Assembly: GCF_016598535.1 (NCBI RefSeq)
Contig: NZ_CP066779.1
Coordinates: 186,001-250,000, forward strand
Source of the DNA: Rhodococcus sp. P-2
Lineage (GTDB): Bacteria > Actinomycetota > Actinomycetes > Mycobacteriales > Mycobacteriaceae
Direction: 5' to 3'
DNA length: 64,000 nt
Shown: piece after piece, positions 52,925 through 64,000 of the stretch
How positions within the stretch are numbered: position 1 is the stretch's first letter
How the letters are laid out: every line of letters begins with the position of its first letter
The notes under the pieces: generated by a model
What the model was told of the DNA's origin: nothing
The model's database searches: none
Seen by the model: only the letters and a program-made list of their open reading frames with translations
Made by a program: the position numbers and the translations under genes

Positions 52925-53151
52925 TGCGGGCACAGGACCTGAACCCAGGCATTGATCGTGGGCTCTTCTGCCAACTCCGCGAAGTCGGCATCCGCGCCCG
53001 CTCCCCGCCACCGTTCGACGAGCGTCATCAGGCGAACCGAGTCCAGGCCTTCGTCACCCAGGTCCGCGTCGTCGCCGAGTTGTTCTGCCCTCATCGACAG
53101 AACCTCGGCGACGTCGCGCACGATCTGGTCACGGTCCACGGTGTTGCTCAT
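52921..53151 (-). CDS. stand-alone aryl carrier protein
   Basis: 76-residue phosphopantetheine-binding protein; the attachment site is Ser 38 in GDEGLDSVRLM. It would carry 2,3-dihydroxybenzoate from the AMP ligase to the first condensation domain of the NRPS, the job done by the C-terminal domain of EntB in other systems. ATG start with GGAG four bases upstream (a longer frame exists). First gene of the minus-strand DHB operon, divergent from the isochorismate synthase. Confidence 0.93.
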   Translation of the reverse strand: MSNTVDRDQIVRDVAEVLSMRAEQLGDDADLGDEGLDSVRLMTLVERWRGAGADADFAELAEEPTINAWVQVLCPQ

Positions 53152-53229
53152 CGGTCTCCTCGGGTAGTGGTCGACGCGCTCAGATCGAGCCAACCCATCC
53201 TCGTGTCGACCCCGTCCGCACGCCTGACT

Positions 53230-53248
53230 TTAGGCCAGCCTAACCATA
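53230..53248. promoter_or_regulatory. IdeR/DmdR-type iron box, operon 2 side
   Basis: TTAGGCCAGCCTAACCATA matches the consensus TTAGGTTAGSCTAACCTAA at 15 of 19 positions, 79 bp upstream of the carrier-protein gene start, in the divergent region with the isochorismate synthase gene. Confidence 0.7.
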
Positions 53249-53299
53249 ACGGTACGGAAGTACACAACCCGGACGGCCACGGCACAAATTCACCCGAAC

Positions 53300-53318
53300 T
53301 AAGGCTAGCCTCAACATA
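53300..53318. promoter_or_regulatory. IdeR/DmdR-type iron box, isochorismate synthase side
   Basis: TAAGGCTAGCCTCAACATA matches the consensus at 13 of 19 positions and keeps the central AGGCTAGCCT palindrome. It lies 33 bp before the isochorismate synthase start, a natural site for a repressor of that gene. Confidence 0.6.
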
Positions 53319-53350
53319 GCAAGTAATCCTGTCGAACTGGAAGGGTGTCC

Positions 53351-54508
53351 ATGTCAGCACTCGCCGAAGTCTCCGAATTCCCGTTGCGCAACAACCGGAC
53401 TGACGATGAAACGGACTCCGTTTTCCTGCTCTCACGTAGGCAAACGTCGATCCGCACTTCGGGAGTGGTCGAAGAATTCGACTCCGCCTTCGATGCCGCC
53501 GAAGCCCTCAAAACCGGGCGGATCGACTCGGTCGTCGGCGCTCTGCCGTTCTCCCCGGAGACGCCGTCCGCCCTCACTGCGCCACTGAGTTTCACTCGGG
53601 TCCACGGTGATCTATATCACTCGAACATTCCGACACTCCCCACTTCGCGGGTCGCGGAATTCGAACCGAGCCCGCAGATCCACACCGACAGGGTCCGCGG
53701 CGCCGTCACCCGCCTTCGAGCAGGCGAACTCGACAAAGTTGTCCTCGCACGCTCCCTGACCATCGAAGCCGAGTCCACGATCTCCCCCTCCGCCTTGGCA
53801 GAGAAGCTGATCGCACTCGACCACGCGCACAACGGCTTCTGCGTCGACCTGTCCCCCGCCGGAGGGAAATACCGCGGGCGTTCGCTGGTCGGCTCGACGC
53901 CCGAGGTTCTGATCGAACGGCGAGGCGACGTCGTCACCTGCCACCCGTTGGCGGGCTCGATTGCACGCCACCCGAATTCGGATCAGGACGAGGCGAATGC
54001 CGAGCAACTCCGCGCTTCGACCAAAGATCTCGCCGAACACGCGTTTGTCGTCGACTCCATCAGTGCGATACTCGGACCGCTCTGCACATCGTTCACCGCA
54101 CCCGGTGCGCCGGAACTACTTCGGACACCGCAACTGTGGCACCTCGGGACCAAGATCGAAGGTGTTCTGATCGACCCGAGCGTGACCTCGCTCGAACTGG
54201 CGATGGCGCTGCATCCGACTCCTGCCGTCTGTGGAACACCGACGGTCGCCGCACGCGAGCACATCACCGCAACCGAAGCCGATCGTGGGTTCTATGCGGG
54301 TGCCGTGGGCTGGTGCGACCGGACCGGAGACGGCGAGTGGATGGTCGCTATTCGTTGCGCCGAGATCGCAGCAGACGGCCTCTCGGCGCGGGCCTACGCC
54401 GGCGGCGGCATCGTCGCTACTTCCGATCCGGAAATCGAATTGAGAGAGACCAGTACGAAATTCCGCACGCTACTCAGTGCGTTCGACCTCGCTGAACATC
54501 AGCTCTGA
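53351..54508 (+). CDS. dhbC: isochorismate synthase
   Basis: Converts chorismate to isochorismate, the entry step to 2,3-dihydroxybenzoate. 385 residues of the chorismate-binding enzyme fold (EntC/DhbC). Visible motifs are LDKVVLARSLTIEA, GRSLVGSTPEVLIERRG, CHPLAGSIARH, AMALHPTPAVCGTPT and DRGFYAGAVGW. The chosen ATG has GGAAGG 6 bases upstream; a GTG two codons earlier is in frame. The gene is divergent from the carrier-protein operon and shares an intergenic region with two iron boxes. It ends 7 bp from the convergent DUF1801 gene. Confidence 0.96.
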   Translation: MSALAEVSEFPLRNNRTDDETDSVFLLSRRQTSIRTSGVVEEFDSAFDAAEALKTGRIDSVVGALPFSPETPSALTAPLSFTRVHGDLYHSNIPTLPTSRVAEFEPSPQIHTDRVRGAVTRLRAGELDKVVLARSLTIEAESTISPSALAEKLIALDHAHNGFCVDLSPAGGKYRGRSLVGSTPEVLIERRGDVVTCHPLAGSIARHPNSDQDEANAEQLRASTKDLAEHAFVVDSISAILGPLCTSFTAPGAPELLRTPQLWHLGTKIEGVLIDPSVTSLELAMALHPTPAVCGTPTVAAREHITATEADRGFYAGAVGWCDRTGDGEWMVAIRCAEIAADGLSARAYAGGGIVATSDPEIELRETSTKFRTLLSAFDLAEHQL

Positions 54509-54515
54509 CAGGGCG

Positions 54516-54914
54516 TCACTTCTTCGAGGTGTTCAGGGCAATCGCGGCGTGAACGAGTGCCTTGAACGCCTTTTCGTCGACGGCTTCACCCTCGTGGAAA
54601 TCGATCGCCCGCCGCGTATTGCCCTCGAGGCTGGAGTTGAAGAGACCTGAAGCGTCGTCGAGTGATGCGCCTTTGGCAAAAGTCACCTTCACTGCGCTCT
54701 TGTAAGTCTCACCGGTACAGATCATTCCGGCGTGGTACCACACCGGAACGCCTCGCCACTTCCATTCCTCCACCACATCCGGATCCACCTCTTTGATCAG
54801 AGTTCGTATCCGGGAGAGCATCTCGCCCCGCCAGTCTCCGAGTTCCTCGATTCGCTGGTCGATCAACTGAGACGGGGAATCTGCATCTTGCTTGTCGGAC
54901 TCACTCTTCGCCAT
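54516..54914 (-). CDS. DUF1801 (YdhG-like) domain protein
   Basis: 132 residues. The pattern QLIDQRIEELGDWRGEML, EEWKWRGVPVWYHAGMICTG and KVTFAKGASLDDASGLF is typical of the DUF1801 family, small soluble proteins related to the frataxin-like/YdhG fold and of unknown biochemical function. The ATG giving MAKSESDKQDAD is chosen, with AGGAAG about 10 bases ahead. Convergent with the isochorismate synthase gene and not clearly part of the siderophore cluster. Confidence 0.85.
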   Translation of the reverse strand: MAKSESDKQDADSPSQLIDQRIEELGDWRGEMLSRIRTLIKEVDPDVVEEWKWRGVPVWYHAGMICTGETYKSAVKVTFAKGASLDDASGLFNSSLEGNTRRAIDFHEGEAVDEKAFKALVHAAIALNTSKK

Positions 54915-55114
54915 CGCTTCGTCACTTCCTGCTCGTTGTCGCCGATCTCCAGTGAGTCGAGTATCCCCTCCTGCACCTGCATTCACTCGGCGAATCACTG
55001 ACGCATCACGTCGTCTCGGCATCGGCCGTTTCTTGCAAACTCGGACGAAGTCAGACGGACGTCCAGTATTCTCCGGGTACTAAGTCCCGATTCTTCGGCC
55101 CGGAGGTCTGCATC

Positions 55115-56065
55115 GTGATGTGGAATCGCCCGCTTGCCCATTCAGTCGCTGCGGCTGCCGGCTCGGTTGTTCTCGCCGCCGCGGTCGTGGGCATTCACAC
55201 TGTTCCAGCGTCGGCGCAACAGACCCCGCGTGTCTTCGACGTACTGTGCACGCCCACTGATGCAGGCCTTTCCGAGCTGTCCGGACTCACGGTCACAACA
55301 ACCGGGATGTACGCAATCGGCGACAGCGGCTCCGACGACCGGGTCGCCGAACTCGATTCGAACTGCCACGTTCAGCGCTGGATCGACGTGGGCACCCCTC
55401 GCGTCGATGTCGAGGATCTCTCGTCGACTCCCGACGGCCACCTGTGGCTGGCAGACATCGGCGACAACAACGCGGTACGAACGTCGATCGGGCTGATCGA
55501 ACTCGATCCGGCTTCGGGTGCCACCACCTCCTACCCCCTGGCTTATCCGGACGGGGCCCATGACGCCGAGGCAGTGCTGATCCAGAGCGACGGGCTTCCC
55601 GTGATCGTCACCAAGGACTACCTAGGCGCAAGCGCGGTCTATACAACCGCTGAGCGACAGCACGTTCAGGATCTGAGTACGGCGCCGCCGACCATGTTGG
55701 CCAAGGTAGGTCAGCTCAGATTCACTCCCACCCTCACTTCCGGTGGACCGATCCCCCACGCCGGAACCATGGCTGTCACGGGCGGCGCCGTGAGCAAAGA
55801 CGGCACGGTGGTAGCACTGCGCACGTACACCGACGTCTATCTCTACGCAGCTCCCGACGGTGATGTCGTGAAAGCCTTGACCACCAAGCCGATTCGGGTG
55901 CCCCTTCCGGACGAGCCACAAGGTGAGGCGATCGCGTTCGACGCGGCCGGTGATCTGATCAGTGGCTCCGAGGCGTACCAAGGGTCGCTGCCTCCGCTCC
56001 GAATTCTCCGAAGCGCCAGTGACATCGCGCTCTCGGGCGGGACGACAAGCTCTCTCGGGTCGTAG
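55115..56065 (+). CDS. secreted protein, probable beta-propeller-like, function unknown
   Basis: 316 residues. A Sec signal peptide ends at about residue 34 (VPASA-QQ). The mature part alternates short strands with turn motifs such as GMYAIGDSGSDDRVAELD, GHLWLADIGDNNAVR and GEAIAFDAAGDLISGSE, which suggests a beta-propeller, but no family was recognised with certainty. Start is GTG followed by ATG; GGAGG lies 8 bases upstream. No functional link to neighbours is evident. Confidence 0.8.
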   Translation: MMWNRPLAHSVAAAAGSVVLAAAVVGIHTVPASAQQTPRVFDVLCTPTDAGLSELSGLTVTTTGMYAIGDSGSDDRVAELDSNCHVQRWIDVGTPRVDVEDLSSTPDGHLWLADIGDNNAVRTSIGLIELDPASGATTSYPLAYPDGAHDAEAVLIQSDGLPVIVTKDYLGASAVYTTAERQHVQDLSTAPPTMLAKVGQLRFTPTLTSGGPIPHAGTMAVTGGAVSKDGTVVALRTYTDVYLYAAPDGDVVKALTTKPIRVPLPDEPQGEAIAFDAAGDLISGSEAYQGSLPPLRILRSASDIALSGGTTSSLGS

Positions 56066-56112
56066 TCGATTCACGTCCCGGGAAAGCGGACAGGCGCCGC
56101 TATCATGGCCGA

Positions 56113-56769
56113 GTGAACAAACAACTTCGAGCGACAGTGGCGATCTCGGCAGTTCTCGCGCTGGCTTCGTGCGCGACTTCCCTCGAAGGAACACCTCAAC
56201 CGGATGCGTTTGTTCCGAGCGTCGACAATCCGGATCCGTCCCGAGCCATCGACGGAGTTGTCACGGTCGACTACCCAGCAGCCCAACACGTACGGCCGAA
56301 CGAACGTGTGGCGTACACACATTCACCGCCCTTCGGCGGTCGCCATGACTCGGTCTGGGCAAACTGCACCGGAGTTGTCTATCCGCAAGCCATTCGAACC
56401 GAAAATGCGGTCCATTCCCTCGAGCACGGGGCCGTGTGGATCACGTACAACCCCGACCTCGTCTCGAGCGAGGATCAGGCTCGTTTGGCGCAGCGAGTCG
56501 AAGGTATGAGCTACACGTTGATGTCGCCGTATCCCACCCTGGATTCGCCGATCTCACTGCAGTCTTGGGGCCGTCAACTCAAGCTCGACAACGCCGCGGA
56601 CGCTCGCATCGACCAATTCGTCTCGGCTTTGCGGGTCAACCCGAACACGTATCCCGAAGTGGGCGCGACGTGTTCGGTGCCGGTGACGAGTTTCGACCCG
56701 AACAATCCGCCACCATTCGACCCCACCGCTCCGGATCCGTCTTCTCCCACAACGGTTCCCGAGCGGTAG
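56113..56769 (+). CDS. DUF3105 lipoprotein
   Basis: 218 residues. The N-terminus is a lipoprotein signal with lipobox LALASC (Cys 20). The body has the DUF3105 pattern: VDYPAAQHVRPNERVAYTHS, PPFGGRHDSVWANCTGVV and VHSLEHGAVWITYNP, where conserved His residues may bind a metal. The C-terminal tail is Pro/Asp/Ser-rich. Such proteins are widespread in actinobacteria and lack an assigned function. GTG start, 47 bp behind the secreted-protein gene. Confidence 0.88.
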   Translation: MNKQLRATVAISAVLALASCATSLEGTPQPDAFVPSVDNPDPSRAIDGVVTVDYPAAQHVRPNERVAYTHSPPFGGRHDSVWANCTGVVYPQAIRTENAVHSLEHGAVWITYNPDLVSSEDQARLAQRVEGMSYTLMSPYPTLDSPISLQSWGRQLKLDNAADARIDQFVSALRVNPNTYPEVGATCSVPVTSFDPNNPPPFDPTAPDPSSPTTVPER

Positions 56770-56802
56770 CGTCTCAGCGGCCCCTCGCCGCAGCAGAGAT
56801 AC

Positions 56803-60166
<3,364 letters not shown>

Positions 60167-60170
<4 letters not shown>

Positions 60171-60901
60171 CAACACTTCTGCGCGAAGTCCCGACTTCAT
60201 CGCCGATCCACCGATTGTGGGCCGGAACGAAGATCGTTGCGGTGGTTCTCGTCAGCATCGTGGTCGTCGCCGCCCCGTCCTGGCCGGCGATCGGCGTCGT
60301 ACTCGGATTGTTGTTGCTGACCGCGGTAATCGGACGCATCCCCCCGACTGCAGTTCCTCGACCTCCGTGGTGGTTGTGGGCGCTGATCCTGCTCGGCGCG
60401 TTGATCAACCTTCCGATCGGCCTCGACGCAGTGTTCCTCTACCTGCAAGCTGTGACGTTCGGTCTCGTATTGCTCTGCGTCTCACTGATGTTGGCGTGGA
60501 CGACGTCGATGAGCGATGTGGCCCCCGCCTTGGCGACGCTGGGCCGACCACTTCGTTTCTTCAAGATTCCCGTGGATGAGTGGGCAATCGCGACGGCACT
60601 GTGTATTCGTTCGCTTCCGCTGTTGATCGACGAGATGCTCACCCTCGTTGCGGCGCGGCGACTGCGCCCGAAAGCTGTGGTGAACAGCGCGGCCGACAAT
60701 TCGATAGTCGACCTGATCACCACAACCATGTCGGTGGCAATTCGGCGATCTGCCGAAATGGGCGAAGCAATCTCCGCTCGCGGGGGCACCGGGTTGATCG
60801 CGGCATACCCCAAGCGCCCTCAGCTGGCCGACCTGTTCGCCCTGGTCGTCGTCATCGCAGCGTGCGCGAGCGCGGTCGCTTTGACGATAATTCTCCGCTG
60901 A
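60167..60901 (+). CDS. ECF transporter transmembrane coupling protein (EcfT/CbiQ-like)
   Basis: 244 residues. Five or so helices in the first half, then cytoplasmic coupling helices with the motif TLVAARRLRPKAV and later EMGEAISARGG, the two short Ala-Arg-(X) motifs through which EcfT proteins grip the two ATPases. GTG start overlaps the stop of the ATPase fusion by 4 bp. It ends 12 bp from the convergent TetR gene. Confidence 0.9.
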
Positions 60902-60913
60902 CCGGGCCACCTG

Positions 60914-61522
60914 TCACCGAACGGGCTGGGCGATGATCGCCGAACCCATCCAGCGTCTCAGGTATCGCCGCAGTTCCTCGTCGCTCCGCTTCGGGTCGCC
61001 GGGCGCGAGGAAAAACGACTGCATCGTCCGCAGGACGTATTCGACCAGTTCCTGAAGTGACGCGTCGTCGTAGCCGTAACGCACCCAGTCCACGTCGAAA
61101 CGGGTGATCATCGCCATTCCGAAGGCTTGCGCCTCCTGAGAGGTCAGACCTTCCGGGTGCACACTCGAATTCGTGCTCGTGAGCAGAATGCCGAGATGCG
61201 GTGTTCGGTGGACCTGGGTCAGTGTGTAGACAACACCCTCGGTCATCGCCTCGACGGGATCTTCGATGCCGCTCACGTGTGTGGCGAGTCGATCGAGGTA
61301 GCCGTCGACCGACGCGATCGCAGCTGCCCGCATCAGAGCGTCGGCGCTGGGGAAGTATCGGTACACGGTCTGCCGAATCACGCCGAGTGACTCCGCGACG
61401 TCGCCGATACTGATTTCCGAACTCGTTCGTCCGATCAGCTCGACAGCGGCCTCGACAATTCGACGAGACGCATCTTCGTCACTGTCCGGTGGATTGCCGC
61501 CCCACCCACGCCTTCGTGCCAC
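60914..61522 (-). CDS. TetR family transcriptional regulator
   Basis: 202 residues. The N-terminal helix-turn-helix is SRRIVEAAVELIGRTSSEIS followed by GDVAESLGVIRQTVYRYFPS, typical of TetR. The ligand domain (about 75-200) is not assignable. GTG start with AGGAAG six bases upstream; an ORF extends further upstream. Divergent from the diiron-type hydrolase and membrane-protein genes, which it probably controls. Confidence 0.92.
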   Translation of the reverse strand: MARRRGWGGNPPDSDEDASRRIVEAAVELIGRTSSEISIGDVAESLGVIRQTVYRYFPSADALMRAAAIASVDGYLDRLATHVSGIEDPVEAMTEGVVYTLTQVHRTPHLGILLTSTNSSVHPEGLTSQEAQAFGMAMITRFDVDWVRYGYDDASLQELVEYVLRTMQSFFLAPGDPKRSDEELRRYLRRWMGSAIIAQPVR

Positions 61523-61648
61523 TGCCCACTTCCTCGCTCGAACGAGGCTCGAACCATGTCTTTGCGCTCGAAGTCCAAGAGCCACAGGCTAACACAAGCA
61601 GGTTTTGCATCTGCGTCCCTCGAATGCACTCTCGTCGTCGAAAGTGAA

Positions 61649-61674
61649 CATACAACTGCACATCAATATGTATG
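61649..61674. promoter_or_regulatory. inverted repeat CATACA-N14-TGTATG, candidate TetR operator
   Basis: Six-base arms 61649-61654 and 61669-61674 lie in the divergent gap between the tetR gene (start 61522) and the hydrolase gene (start 61748). TATGAT at 61671-61676 could be a -10 element for the plus-strand gene, so a bound repressor would mask it. Weak by eye because arms are short. Confidence 0.3.
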
Positions 61675-61747
61675 ATCACTGCCACACGTGGCTTTCAGTG
61701 CCAGAGCGGCCACCTGACCAGCCCCTCCGAAAGACGAGGTTCGACAA

Positions 61748-62695
61748 GTGACCAACCTTCAGCCCCGAAAGATGGATTTCGGATTCGAGGATCATGACGT
61801 TCCCTTCCTGTGGAACCCGGAGAATCCGGCTTGGTCGAGCATGTCCAACGCGGTCTCGTTCCTGGCCATCGGTTTCGAGAAGATGATCGTGAAGATGATC
61901 ATGCAGACCAAGTCGCGGATCAGCGATCCGGAGGTCGCCGAGGAAGCCGTGGCATTCATGCGTCAAGAAGGCCACCACTCGACCGCCCACCGCCAACATG
62001 TGAAGGCTCTGATCAGGCGTTACCCCGGACTGCAGAACACGCTCGACGCCGTGATCGGTGAATTCGATCTGCTGACCGAGGCGACCTCGCTGAACTACCG
62101 GCTCGCGTACACCGCTGATCTGGAGGCGACTTTCACACCGGTGTTCAAGCTGATGCTCGACAACGAGGCGACCTTGTTCCGTCCAGGAGACGACCGCGTC
62201 GCGTCGCTGTTCATCTGGCACTTCGTCGAGGAGGTCGAGCATCGCAGCTCGGCACTGATCATCTTCAATTCCGTTGTCGGAAGCGAGCTTTACCGAATGC
62301 GGATGGCGCCGTCGATCTTCGCGCACGTGATGAAGGTGATTCGCATCGCCTGTGCAGGGTTCAACCAGCACGTTCCGCTCTCCGAACGGCAAGTCGACTC
62401 ACTGTCGATGTTCGCCATGCACCGCACCAAGCAGAAGATTCTGACGTCATTTGCGCCCTACCTGACCAAGGGGACCATGCCCCGCGCCTTCGATCACCTG
62501 CAACTCGGCGAACAACTCGTCGCACTCGGCGGTGTCTTCCGCAGCCAGATGCCCAATCACAACCCGGACCACGAGAAGCTCCCCGCATTGGCCGACCAGT
62601 GGTTCAAGCGTTACGACGACGGCTACGACTGCACACGCTGGTACACCGCCGAATCTCAGGCACAGGCCGAGTCGATCACGTCAGGGGCCAACTGA
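61748..62695 (+). CDS. ferritin-like metal-dependent hydrolase family protein (PF10118 type)
   Basis: 315 residues of an all-helical family annotated as predicted metal-dependent hydrolases. Candidate metal ligands are in RQEGHHSTAHRQH, LLDNEATLFRP-like MLDNEATLF and FIWHFVEEVEHRSSALI, the E..H spacing typical of diiron ferritin-like helices. Actual activity unproven. GTG start with GACGAGG upstream. Its stop overlaps the start of the next gene by one base, so both form an operon divergent from tetR. Confidence 0.88.
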   Translation: MTNLQPRKMDFGFEDHDVPFLWNPENPAWSSMSNAVSFLAIGFEKMIVKMIMQTKSRISDPEVAEEAVAFMRQEGHHSTAHRQHVKALIRRYPGLQNTLDAVIGEFDLLTEATSLNYRLAYTADLEATFTPVFKLMLDNEATLFRPGDDRVASLFIWHFVEEVEHRSSALIIFNSVVGSELYRMRMAPSIFAHVMKVIRIACAGFNQHVPLSERQVDSLSMFAMHRTKQKILTSFAPYLTKGTMPRAFDHLQLGEQLVALGGVFRSQMPNHNPDHEKLPALADQWFKRYDDGYDCTRWYTAESQAQAESITSGAN

Positions 62696-63855
62696 TGGCA
62701 GAGCACTGCTCCCCCACATTCGCCCAGCTCGCAACAGAACTCGGTTTCTCCTGCCAGGAAGCAGGTGGACTCGTCGAGTTCCGTAACCCGGCGGCGCTCG
62801 AGAACTGGACCCTGCCCGTCCTCGAATGGACGATCATCGTCGGTTCGGTGCTCGCACTGGTGTTGGCGATCGTGCGACTGCGCCGCAACGGTGACCCCAC
62901 CAACTTGGTTCTCTGGTTCGGCGCCACCGCCTACCTGTTCATCATCGAGCCTCCGCTGTACTTCCCGGCGGCATTCGGCATCGAAGAACAAGTGGACACG
63001 ATGTTCGCGCACAACGTGTTCACCGTCGACTTCATGTGGGGTCGACTGCCGCTGTACATCATTGCCATCTACCCGCTCATGGCGACACTGGCCTTCGAAA
63101 TAGTCAGAATGCTCGGCGTTTTCCGCAAGTACGGTCCACTACTGGGCGCAGTCTGCGTCGGCTTCGTCCACCATGCGTTCTACGAAATCTTCGACCACCT
63201 GGGACCCCAGCTGCGATGGTGGGAGTGGTCGACGTCGAACCCGATCAACCAACCCATGTTCGACGCGGTTCCGCTTCCCAGCGTGGTCGTCTTCGCCGCG
63301 CTGTGGCCCATGTCGTTGGCATTCTGCGTCCAGTACTTCGTCGGACGGCACGTCGATGCCGGCAAGCACTTCTCCGGGCTTCAGTTGGTGTGGCGCACCA
63401 TCGTGATCGGCCTGCTGGCCTCGCTGGGTACGTTCATTCTCCCGCTCCCGGCGACGGTCTTCGGGATGGGCAGTGACACCGTTCGCGGGTTCCTCTATGC
63501 GGCGGAACTCGTCGTCCTCACAGTGGTCGCGATCGTGGTTCTCGTCCGGCAATGGCGAGACTTGCGCTCGGCTGAATCGAACACTCCTGCACACACCAAC
63601 AGATTCGTACAGGTCTACAGCGTGGTGTACCTGGTTGTCATGGCCGTACTGTGGGCGAGTGCGCTTCCCGACTTCTTCGACGCGGTCGACGGTTCCACCA
63701 GCGCTGGGGATCCCATCGGAAATCTCTGGTACACACTGGCGTGCTTCGTCATCGCAATCCTGTGTGTGAGCGCAACTTTCACAATTCCGAAGAGGAACTC
63801 CTTCGTCGACGACGCTGAACTTCTCGGGGCACACTCAACGACCCCGGCTACCTAG
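62695..63855 (+). CDS. multi-pass membrane protein of unknown function
   Basis: 386 residues, about eight to nine transmembrane helices. Noteworthy intramembrane or loop residues are FIIEPPLYFPAAFGIEEQVD, HNVFTVDFMWGRLPLY and a VHHAFYEIFDHLGPQ stretch with several His, Glu and Asp. I do not recognise the family. One-base overlap with the metal-dependent hydrolase gene suggests a functional pair. Confidence 0.82.
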   Translation: MAEHCSPTFAQLATELGFSCQEAGGLVEFRNPAALENWTLPVLEWTIIVGSVLALVLAIVRLRRNGDPTNLVLWFGATAYLFIIEPPLYFPAAFGIEEQVDTMFAHNVFTVDFMWGRLPLYIIAIYPLMATLAFEIVRMLGVFRKYGPLLGAVCVGFVHHAFYEIFDHLGPQLRWWEWSTSNPINQPMFDAVPLPSVVVFAALWPMSLAFCVQYFVGRHVDAGKHFSGLQLVWRTIVIGLLASLGTFILPLPATVFGMGSDTVRGFLYAAELVVLTVVAIVVLVRQWRDLRSAESNTPAHTNRFVQVYSVVYLVVMAVLWASALPDFFDAVDGSTSAGDPIGNLWYTLACFVIAILCVSATFTIPKRNSFVDDAELLGAHSTTPAT

Positions 63856-63861
63856 GTCGAC

Positions 63862-63890
63862 CGGGACGAGACCCCTCGGGTCTCGTCCCG
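63862..63890. terminator. strong hairpin terminator after the membrane-protein gene
   Basis: A perfect 13-bp stem, CGGGACGAGACCC at 63862-63874 and its complement at 63878-63890, encloses a 3-base loop. It starts 7 bases after the stop codon and is followed by atttctcggttt rather than a long T run, so it resembles actinobacterial intrinsic terminators with weak U tracts. Confidence 0.85.
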
Positions 63891-63892
63891 AT

Positions 63893-63956
63893 TTCTCGGT
63901 TTCTCGGTGTCCCAGGGTCACGGCGTCCCAGGGTCACGGTGTCCCAGGGTCACGGG
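63893..63956. repeat. short tandem repeats beyond the terminator
   Basis: Two copies of ttctcggt (63893-63900, 63901-63908) are directly followed by three copies of a 16-bp unit, gtcccagggtcacgg plus one variable base (63909-63924, 63925-63940, 63941-63956). The array sits between genes and no coding role is seen. Confidence 0.9.
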
Positions 63957-64000
63957 ACGCGGTGAGTCCACGCTTCGGTGCTGAACTTCGTCTCCACCAG

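Noticed and set aside
33398-54508. Siderophore region as a recently acquired genomic island
   Set aside because: No mobile genes, flanking repeats or obvious change in base composition or codon use by eye; the cluster is known in this genus.

Overview
The window reads as a chromosomal segment of a high-GC mycolic-acid actinomycete, most likely Rhodococcus of the erythropolis/qingshengii group. The evidence is the codon use, the many GTG starts and 4-bp ATGA/GTGA overlaps, gene neighbourhoods that match Mycobacterium (ftsK-rnj-dapA-thyX, a receiver protein ahead of nuoA-N, dapB with a small membrane gene, an ECF-type ABC fusion followed by an EcfT gene), and a siderophore assembly line matching the heterobactin synthetase HtbG known from R. 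erythropolis. The species call is inference. No insertion sequences, phage genes, rRNA or CRISPR were seen.

Layout. 1-7989 (minus strand): the end-truncated terC, ftsK, a TIGR03085-type protein, rnj, dapA and thyX. 8143-9717 (plus): a ribbon-helix-helix protein behind three TGACGTCA palindromes, an SRPBCC protein and a degenerate receiver-domain protein. 9963-25591: a complete 14-gene nuoA-N operon for respiratory complex I, preceded by three tandem 17-bp repeats and carrying a 15-bp tandem duplication at the nuoL/nuoM junction. 25596-30963: a YhhN-family membrane protein, an ECF sigma factor with a membrane partner, a methyltransferase, tRNA-Cys and a two-gene ABC exporter. 30964-31994 is gene-poor but holds a well-supported 25-codon peptide gene on the minus strand. 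An MFS efflux gene follows at 31995.

33398-54508 is the siderophore region. Minus-strand operon 1 (start 49035) is a 4147-residue NRPS, then an Fe-siderophore binding lipoprotein, an EntS-like exporter and a siderophore-interacting reductase. Minus-strand operon 2 (start 53151) is an aryl carrier protein, 2,3-dihydro-DHB dehydrogenase, DHB-AMP ligase, isochorismatase and a flavodoxin-like protein. A divergent isochorismate synthase starts at 53351. IdeR/DmdR-type iron boxes lie at 49088, 53230 and 53300. Together these genes make 2,3-dihydroxybenzoate from chorismate, load it on the carrier, couple it to (by specificity codes read by eye) a basic residue that is epimerised, glycine and N-hydroxyornithine, release it, export it, and recover iron. 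This fits heterobactin. The NRPS has the order C-A-T-E-C-T-(half C)-A-C-A-T-TE. Its middle module has the carrier ahead of the adenylation domain and contains an apparent C-terminal half of a condensation domain that lacks the HHxxxDG lobe. An ornithine N-hydroxylase, MbtH protein, phosphopantetheinyl transferase and ferric-siderophore permease/ATPase are not in the window.

54516-63855: a DUF1801 protein, two exported proteins, a small membrane protein with dapB, an ECF-type transporter (membrane domain fused to two ATPases, plus EcfT), and a TetR regulator divergent from a ferritin-like metal-dependent hydrolase and a multi-pass membrane protein. The window ends with a strong hairpin terminator followed by short tandem repeats.
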